NCBI GenBank assembly: GCA_030535815.1
Contig: JAUNRD010000053.1
Coordinates: 1 to 8,919 of the forward strand
Direction of reading: 5' to 3'
Length of the DNA stretch: 8,919 nucleotides
Source: Clostridia bacterium
GTDB taxonomy: Bacteria > Bacillota > Clostridia > CAKSNL01 > HGM11501
In this document: positions 5,724 through 8,919 of the stretch, one piece after another
Layout of the letters: the number at the start of each line of letters is the position of its first letter
How positions within the stretch are numbered: position 1 is the stretch's first letter
The notes under the pieces: generated by a model
The model's database searches: none
Told to the model about the DNA's origin: nothing
What the model saw: the letters and a program-made list of their open reading frames with translations, nothing else
Position numbers and translations under genes: made by a program

Positions 5724-6013
5724 CAGCTACCCTCCTTTTCCCTATATTTCTGATTCACCAGCAGATCGACCCACTGAAAAGCCTCACAATATCCGTGGTC
5801 TTTCTGTTCAAGCACGAACATGGAATTATTTTTATAGATCACATATCCCGTGAAGAACCTGTTAATGCCGTCTGTCCGCATGGTCAGCTTGTCCCAAAGT
5901 CTTACGGTATTTCTGAGCCGTGCAAGCTCTCGTTGCATATAATGATTGTTTGTGAGCCTTTCGGAACTTTGGTTGTTGCCCATGCGGATAAGCTTTCCTT
6001 CGTATTCAGCCAT
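5723..6013 (-). CDS. Phage protein of unknown function, 96 aa
   Basis: Not recognised. I chose the start at MAEYEGKLIRMGNN because ACAGGAGGGAGCCG precedes it, and because the upstream part of the open frame runs inside the HD gene and is a shadow. The protein has a basic helical segment at 28-46 (QRELARLRNTVRLWDKL) followed by a strand-like half with an aromatic core (FFTGYVIYKNNSMFVLEQ, about 53-70, and CEAFQWVDLLV, 76-86). This looks like a compact alpha/beta fold. It overlaps the HD gene by 8 bases and shares one base with the next gene, so it is a coupled member of the operon. Confidence 0.7.
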   Translation of the reverse strand: MAEYEGKLIRMGNNQSSERLTNNHYMQRELARLRNTVRLWDKLTMRTDGINRFFTGYVIYKNNSMFVLEQKDHGYCEAFQWVDLLVNQKYREKEGS

Positions 6014-6563
6014 CGGCTCCCTCCTGTTCAGTAACCCTTGACGCCCACATGTCCGCCCAGTGAAGCACCATATACAAGGGTGTTTCCTTTCCGGGAATGT
6101 CATACTTAAATGTGGAGTATAGGCCGTTATGCCATAAAATAGCAGTTTCCTCATCCTCAGAAAGCTCGATACAACTCCTAACTATCATTGCAGACCTGAT
6201 CTCATGAGGCAGATATATCAGGTTAGGATTAGTCTTGTACGGTTTCGCCTTTGAAGCCTCCCCGGACTTCAGAACGTTCTTGACATAGTTAGCCTTGCCA
6301 TGATCGCCCATCTTCCCCAAATCATGGAGTAAGCCACAAATAACTATGCTATCCCAAGGGATATTTGCTTTCAGTGCCTCGTTCAGATCCATCATCAGGT
6401 GGACAACGTTGAGCGAATGCTTTGCAAGCCCTCCCTCAATGGCAAGGTGCTTATCCGAGGAGCATGGAGCCTCGAAGAATCCGCCCTGTTCCATGCAATC
6501 GATTAATTCTTCAATTCCATCACGCTTTGTATCCTTAAGCAAAGCTATAATCGTATCTTTCAT
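6006..6563 (-). CDS. HD-domain phosphohydrolase, 185 aa
   Basis: A metal-dependent phosphohydrolase of the HD superfamily, acting in the cytoplasm on a nucleotide or related phosphoester; substrate unknown. The metal-ligand series is visible: His49 (GGLAKHSLNV), the paired His80-Asp81 in GLLHDLGKMG, His120 in YLPHEIRS, His145 in ILWHNG, and Asp171 in VLHWADMWASR. The length fits a single HD domain with no sensor or GYP extension. The start is supported by AAGGAG before the ATG, and the end overlaps the next gene by 8 bases. Sitting just ahead of recombination and replication genes, it could adjust nucleotide pools or destroy a host signalling nucleotide; these are inferences. Confidence 0.85.
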   Translation of the reverse strand: MKDTIIALLKDTKRDGIEELIDCMEQGGFFEAPCSSDKHLAIEGGLAKHSLNVVHLMMDLNEALKANIPWDSIVICGLLHDLGKMGDHGKANYVKNVLKSGEASKAKPYKTNPNLIYLPHEIRSAMIVRSCIELSEDEETAILWHNGLYSTFKYDIPGKETPLYMVLHWADMWASRVTEQEGADG

Positions 6564-6661
6564 TGACTTTCGTCTCCTTCCTTGTTAAACTTAGAATGTA
6601 AATCATCAGCAATACCCCAAATTCATACTTAAACCCTTGAAGCATGTTCTTTTCTTCCCGG

Positions 6662-6778
6662 TCAAGAACGTGCTTCTTTTTCGTCCTGATCCGCTTCCTC
6701 AAGCTCCCACTCTTCCTTGTCAAGGTTATAGCGGATATATAGATCCTGGTCCGGATCCAGCCACCATTCATCAGTCAT
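6662..6778 (-). CDS. Acidic, Trp-rich micro-protein, 38 aa
   Basis: Too short for ordinary gene finders, but convincing by composition. It reads MTDEWWLDPDQDLYIRYN, continues LDKEEWELEEADQDEKEARS and stops with TGA. It has three Trp and many Asp/Glu residues, giving a strongly acidic product. Two ATGs stand in tandem (6781 and 6778); I chose the second, but the first would add one Met. The start overlaps the end of the 66-aa gene by 8 to 11 bases, which fits translational coupling in place of a strong ribosome binding site. The competing frame, starting MNGGWIRTRI, is a shadow over this stretch. Acidic micro-proteins in phage early regions sometimes mimic DNA or bind host proteins, but nothing here proves that. 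Confidence 0.55.
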   Translation of the reverse strand: MTDEWWLDPDQDLYIRYNLDKEEWELEEADQDEKEARS

Positions 6779-6971
6779 CATCTTCCGTGATCTCCATCCC
6801 CAAAATCTTCTTTACGACAAACCGATTGAAATACTTGTCAGATTCAATGTAGGCCTTGATCGCCTGAATCTGTGCTTTGACCTCGATATACTCGCTTATA
6901 TACTCCGGCGAATGCGTCATATGTGAAGCAAGAACCTTTACATCATCTTTTGTGAAATTATTGTTATCCAT
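6771..6971 (-). CDS. Small helical phage protein, 66 aa, unknown
   Basis: Not recognised. The 66-aa product is almost entirely helix-forming and acidic: a short N-terminus MDNNNFTKDDVKVLASHM, a central stretch SPEYISEYIEVKAQIQAIKA that could form a coiled coil, and an acidic end (EITEDDD). There are no cysteines and no membrane segment. The start is fixed by AGGAGGG seven bases upstream of the ATG. The SleB-like gene ends 11 bases before this start, and the stop overlaps the start region of the next tiny gene. It lies in the accessory part of the early operon between the hydrolase and the HD protein. Confidence 0.7.
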   Translation of the reverse strand: MDNNNFTKDDVKVLASHMTHSPEYISEYIEVKAQIQAIKAYIESDKYFNRFVVKKILGMEITEDDD

Positions 6972-6982
6972 TTGTTACCCTC

Positions 6983-7507
6983 CTATTTTGAAAAATAATG
7001 TTTATCAACCTGATATGCCGGTTCCCCGAACTGAGAGAATCCCCCGGCTTGAAAATAAATAATCTCTTCGTCTATCCGTCCGTTCATTTCGGTGAGAACT
7101 GCTTGCATGGTTTCCTCAGATGGAGTAACTTCATTAATGGATCCATTAGCCACCACTCCGAACTGCCCCGGCTGATTAATCACCGCCTCGATCCCGTCTG
7201 GGAAAGCCTCAGAGCTTACCCTGTTAAGGATCACGTCACAGACAAGCCTCTTGCCTAAAACGCTCTGGTTGCCGGCCTCGGCCTCTACGCATCTTGCTAA
7301 AAGGTCGATCTGCTTATCAAAACCTTCCGTCATGGTCTCCACCTCCAAAGTAATCTCCGGCTCTGCTGCCTTTTCAGAAATAAAAACGTAAAAGGCGGGA
7401 TTAATTTTATCCGGCTTAGGCTCAGCCCAAAGGTCATGCTTACAAATTAGTAGGCACAACAGTATAGCCATGAGAAAAGCCGTGATTTGTATTACCTTTG
7501 ATTTCAT
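6983..7507 (-). CDS. SleB-like cell wall hydrolase, exported, 174 aa
   Basis: Probably a peptidoglycan hydrolase of the SleB/Hydrolase_2 family (spore-cortex lytic type, lytic transglycosylase). An N-terminal hydrophobic segment at residues 5-22 after a Lys-containing start looks like a signal peptide or membrane anchor, with a possible cleavage after LWA (28). The catalytic domain runs from about 66 to 174: LLARCVEAEAGNQSVLGKRL, DVILNRV, FPDGIEAVINQPGQF, and a C-terminal YQVDKHYF. Glu77 aligns with the SleB catalytic Glu of the family's EAR/GE motif. I chose the ATG at 7507 because AAAGGGGG lies just upstream; a TTG at 7525 is possible but would remove that site. No LysM or other wall-binding domain is present. 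Its place among early regulatory genes, rather than next to a holin, is unusual. Confidence 0.82.
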   Translation of the reverse strand: MKSKVIQITAFLMAILLCLLICKHDLWAEPKPDKINPAFYVFISEKAAEPEITLEVETMTEGFDKQIDLLARCVEAEAGNQSVLGKRLVCDVILNRVSSEAFPDGIEAVINQPGQFGVVANGSINEVTPSEETMQAVLTEMNGRIDEEIIYFQAGGFSQFGEPAYQVDKHYFSK

Positions 7508-7883
7508 TGTTTCCCCCTTTCTCAAGTTTTCCCCTCAGAATCCTGTTCTGTTCCAACAGCAAGGCCTCTATCTTGTTGAGGCTCAGCTGGATGTCAGCCA
7601 AATTGATAAGGCACTCTTCCGGCTCTTCCTTCTCAGGCTCAGGAACCGGCTCAGGCTCGATAAACTTGTCAAAGTAATCCCTCGGAACGCCCATTACATC
7701 ACAGATAGCGTTAAATGATGCTATCCTGGCTCTGCCCTTGCGTGTCGCATCATTCAGAAAATGCCTGTTCAGATATGCCTTGGTGCATACCTCGCTCTTA
7801 TTGACGTTGTGAAACCTGATATATTTATCAAGCTTCTCGCTGTCAATCGTCTTAAATAATTGGTCTTTTGTTAATTCGTTCAT
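7440..7883 (-). CDS. HTH protein with coiled-coil tail, 147 aa
   Basis: This is likely a DNA-binding protein. Residues about 10-75 resemble a divergent XRE-type HTH: NVNKSEVCTKAYLNRHF, a basic turn TRKGRARI, then FNAICDVMGVPRDYFDKF, ending with the same VP-x-DYF motif as the 65-aa XRE protein at the right end. A Pro/Glu-rich linker follows at 76-90 (EPEPVPEPEKEEPEE), then an amphipathic helix at 92-121 that could form a coiled coil for oligomerisation. The start is supported by AAAGGAG. The last 20 or so residues (after EKGG) overlap the SleB-like gene by 68 bases in another frame and look like low-value tail, so the ancestral stop may have been lost. Role as operator-binding regulator is inference. 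Confidence 0.75.
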   Translation of the reverse strand: MNELTKDQLFKTIDSEKLDKYIRFHNVNKSEVCTKAYLNRHFLNDATRKGRARIASFNAICDVMGVPRDYFDKFIEPEPVPEPEKEEPEECLINLADIQLSLNKIEALLLEQNRILRGKLEKGGNNEIKGNTNHGFSHGYTVVPTNL

Positions 7884-7904
7884 CAGTTACTCCTTTCTTT
7901 TACC

Positions 7905-8001
7905 TTAAATCTCAAATACTAATGCCTCTAATTCTTTCCTGAGAATCTCCAACTCGATGATCATGTTGTCGAAGATGTCCGGCTTGTAATAGTAATCTCA
8001 T
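7905..8001 (-). pseudogene. Probable frameshifted micro-gene (YYYKPDIFDNM... frame)
   Basis: After the TGA of the preceding 30-aa gene, the same frame stays open for 30 codons (7905-7997) and reads like a real protein: DYYYKPDIFDN, then MIIELEILRKELEALVFEI and TAA. The stop lies just upstream of the next gene's ribosome binding site. This frame has no start of its own except an internal ATG. The ATG at 7999-8001, which forms the ATGA overlap, is in a different frame and gives a 29-residue product that does not look natural. Removing one base after this ATG (ATGAGATTAC to ATGAATTAC or ATGGATTAC) would join it to the YYYKPD frame. I infer a one-base insertion, or a sequencing error, in a small coupled gene. 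Confidence 0.45.
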
Positions 8002-8090
8002 AAGCCTGCAACCTTCTTTTTCTCGGCTTTCAGATTCTCTTCCCCTTTGGTTATCAGCTCATTTATGGCTGACTTCTCTACTACCCTCAT
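7998..8090 (-). CDS. Micropeptide, 30 aa, unknown
   Basis: A very short gene supported mainly by its context. The ATG at 8088-8090 follows AGAGGGGAG at ideal spacing, and the 30-residue product is charged and helix-forming (MRVVEKSAINELITKGEENL, then a Lys-rich end AEKKKVAGL). It fills the gap after the HTH gene without overlap. Its TGA stop is part of an ATGA sequence, the usual coupling signal to a following gene, and the following frame is discussed as a probable broken gene. A longer open frame running through this region to 8240 starts inside the HTH gene and reads as a shadow, so the internal ATG is preferred. No function can be assigned. Confidence 0.5.
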   Translation of the reverse strand: MRVVEKSAINELITKGEENLKAEKKKVAGL

Positions 8091-8109
8091 TGCTTTACTC
8101 CCCTCTTTG

Positions 8110-8286
8110 TTATAGTTTCCCCTTCTTCCACAACTCGAAATGCTCACGCCAAGCGTAATAGGCATTCTCTTTTGGATTCTCCACGACTTGGATAAACGGG
8201 AGCTTCCCTTTCTGAGCCAATACCCGGACGGCTTGGACATTGATATTCAATTCTTCAGCTATTTCTTTTGTGGTTATTCTTTCCAT
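8110..8286 (-). CDS. MerR/excisionase-like HTH protein, 58 aa
   Basis: A short gene. It begins ATG GAA AGA ATA and ends TAA, with AAAGGG at a good distance upstream of the start. Residues 4-30 (ITTKEIAEELNINVQAV followed by RVLAQKGKLPF) form the winged-helix pattern of excisionase/MerR-type DNA-binding proteins: a helix that recognises DNA, then a Gly-Lys wing leading to the strand FIQVVE. The tail, NAYYAWREHFELWKKGKL, is aromatic and basic. Small proteins of this type act as excisionases (bending attachment-site DNA) or as transcription regulators. No integrase is visible here, so a directionality-factor role is unproven. It sits between the 121-aa unknown and a 30-aa peptide in the regulator block. 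Confidence 0.75.
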   Translation of the reverse strand: MERITTKEIAEELNINVQAVRVLAQKGKLPFIQVVENPKENAYYAWREHFELWKKGKL

Positions 8287-8317
8287 AATTTGCCCTTTAA
8301 ATTGTTTAGGTATAGAT

Positions 8318-8683
8318 TTATACCTTTAATCCATCAGGATCGAAATTTGATCCTTTTCTTCCCTTTGCACGATTAGTTTTTAACCTTTCCCTAAGCATCT
8401 GTCTTTCCTCTTCGGTACAGACTCTTTGTGATGGTCTTTGCAACCTTATGTACTTGACCGGGATATGTGCCACAATCGAACCGTCCTTGTTTACGTGGCA
8501 GATTTGAACCTCATCAGGGTACTGCTCCGCAAGCTTCATGATCCTTGTGGTAAATCTGCTCCTCGGAAACGTGACCGTTGCGGTCTGGCTTCCCCGGATC
8601 CATTCGATACAGTTTTCCTGCACCCCTTCCCCGGTATAGATCTCGCTGTCGATCTCTTCGGCTGCCTTTTCAAATACTGTCAT
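8318..8683 (-). CDS. Conserved phage protein of unknown function, 121 aa
   Basis: Function unknown. The protein has an acidic N-terminus, a central segment ENCIEWIRGSQTATVTF (about residues 23-39) followed by KLAEQYPDEVQICHVNKDGS, and a basic C-terminal tail rich in Arg/Lys (about 85-115). From memory, this central pattern recurs in small uncharacterised proteins of Firmicute phage early regions; I cannot confirm this without a search. It has no signal peptide, membrane segment or metal-binding cysteine set. The start is supported by GAGGAGG upstream, and the gene begins three bases after the XRE gene stops, so the two are probably co-translated. The strand-like middle with a basic tail would fit nucleic-acid binding, but this is inference only. 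Confidence 0.8.
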   Translation of the reverse strand: MTVFEKAAEEIDSEIYTGEGVQENCIEWIRGSQTATVTFPRSRFTTRIMKLAEQYPDEVQICHVNKDGSIVAHIPVKYIRLQRPSQRVCTEEERQMLRERLKTNRAKGRKGSNFDPDGLKV

Positions 8684-8686
8684 GGT

Positions 8687-8884
8687 TTACGCCTCCTCTG
8701 TTTCAAGAAAATAATCAATAGGAACCTCTAAAACCTTAGCTACCTTTTGAAGCGTTTCAGCATACGGTCTTGAAACTCTCCATCCTGCAATAGTTCCGTT
8801 TGCTATACCTGCTTCAGATTCGATAAGATAAATAGGTTTGTTAATCTCGTCTGCCTTTGCCTTCACTTTGTCGTAAATGGTCAT
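8687..8884 (-). CDS. XRE-family HTH regulator (Cro/CI-like), 65 aa
   Basis: This is probably a small DNA-binding regulator of the early operon. The whole 65-aa protein is one helix-turn-helix domain: helix 1 is around residues 3-14, the HTH core around 18-37 (IESEAGIANGTIAGW), and the last helix around 42-53, followed by VPIDYFL, the usual end of XRE/Cro domains. There is no C-terminal dimerisation or peptidase domain, so it resembles Cro or a minimal repressor rather than a full CI. The start is set by AAAGGAGGG about 7 bases upstream of the ATG. It is the first gene read in this minus-strand set; its promoter lies at or beyond the right edge. The fold assignment is firm, but whether it represses lysogeny or early genes cannot be told from this window. 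Confidence 0.85.
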   Translation of the reverse strand: MTIYDKVKAKADEINKPIYLIESEAGIANGTIAGWRVSRPYAETLQKVAKVLEVPIDYFLETEEA

Positions 8885-8919
8885 TTTCGCCCTCCTTTCT
8901 ATATCTAGTGGATAGACCG

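Noticed and set aside
6014..6154. 47-residue N-terminal extension of the 96-aa protein
   Set aside because: It lies wholly inside the HD gene and the internal ATG has a strong AGGAGG site.
6535..6645. 36-aa hydrophobic frame MLQGFKYEFGVLLMIYILSL on the minus strand
   Set aside because: Weak ribosome binding site and a 29-base overlap into the HD gene; a competing frame looks more natural. Kept only as an alternative in the findings.
8091..8240. Longer frame through 7998-8240 starting inside the MerR-like gene
   Set aside because: Its N-terminal part overlaps the well-supported 58-aa HTH gene in another frame, with unlikely composition; only the last 30 codons have a proper start signal.

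Overview
The window looks like the early (replication/recombination) region of a temperate or formerly temperate tailed phage, or a prophage, of a Gram-positive Firmicute. A gut Clostridia/Lachnospiraceae-type host is likely. Reasons: densely packed short genes all on the minus strand, strong AAGGAGG-type ribosome binding sites, ATGA and 1-base stop/start overlaps, a CHC2 + DUF927 replication pair, an ERF annealase with a phage SSB, and a SleB-type hydrolase typical of spore-forming lineages. No structural, lysis or integrase genes, tRNAs or CRISPR arrays were seen. Every gene reads right to left, so transcription order runs from high to low coordinates. No plus-strand gene is supported.

Region 1 (8919 to about 6560) is the regulator and accessory block. 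It opens with a 65-aa XRE-type repressor-like protein, a conserved phage protein of 121 aa, a 58-aa MerR/excisionase-like HTH protein and a 30-aa peptide. These are followed by a small reading frame that looks frameshifted, a 147-aa HTH/coiled-coil protein, an exported SleB-like cell-wall hydrolase, and two or three very small acidic proteins.

Region 2 (6563 to 1557) is the metabolism, recombination and replication block: HD-domain phosphohydrolase, a 96-aa unknown, a ribbon-helix-helix-like protein, ERF single-strand annealing protein, SSB, ERCC4-type nuclease, CHC2 zinc-finger primase-like protein, and a 628-aa DUF927 NTPase/helicase. Nearly all neighbours overlap or abut, which suggests one translationally coupled operon.

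Region 3 (1300-1556) has no gene. It carries nine copies of the hexamer GTTACC/GGTAAC: two inverted clusters flanking an AT-rich core that contains a hairpin and twin TTTATAAA boxes, plus two isolated copies near the next gene. Directly downstream of the helicase gene, this is the best candidate for the phage replication origin.

Region 4 (1299 to 1) is a second short operon: a 79-aa unknown, a cysteine-rich zinc protein, a Lar-like CPFCG zinc-ribbon protein, and the N-terminal part of a PAPS-reductase-like PP-loop protein with a degenerate nucleotide-binding loop, running off the left edge. A 13-base inverted-repeat arm pair brackets the 136-bp gap before the Lar-like gene.

Together the genes suggest a recombination-supported, iteron-directed replication module followed by DNA-protection or host-interference genes. 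The least expected points are the origin-like array, the SleB hydrolase inside an early operon, the absence of a visible primase catalytic domain, two apparently frameshifted micro-genes, and a clear excess of GGATCC sites.
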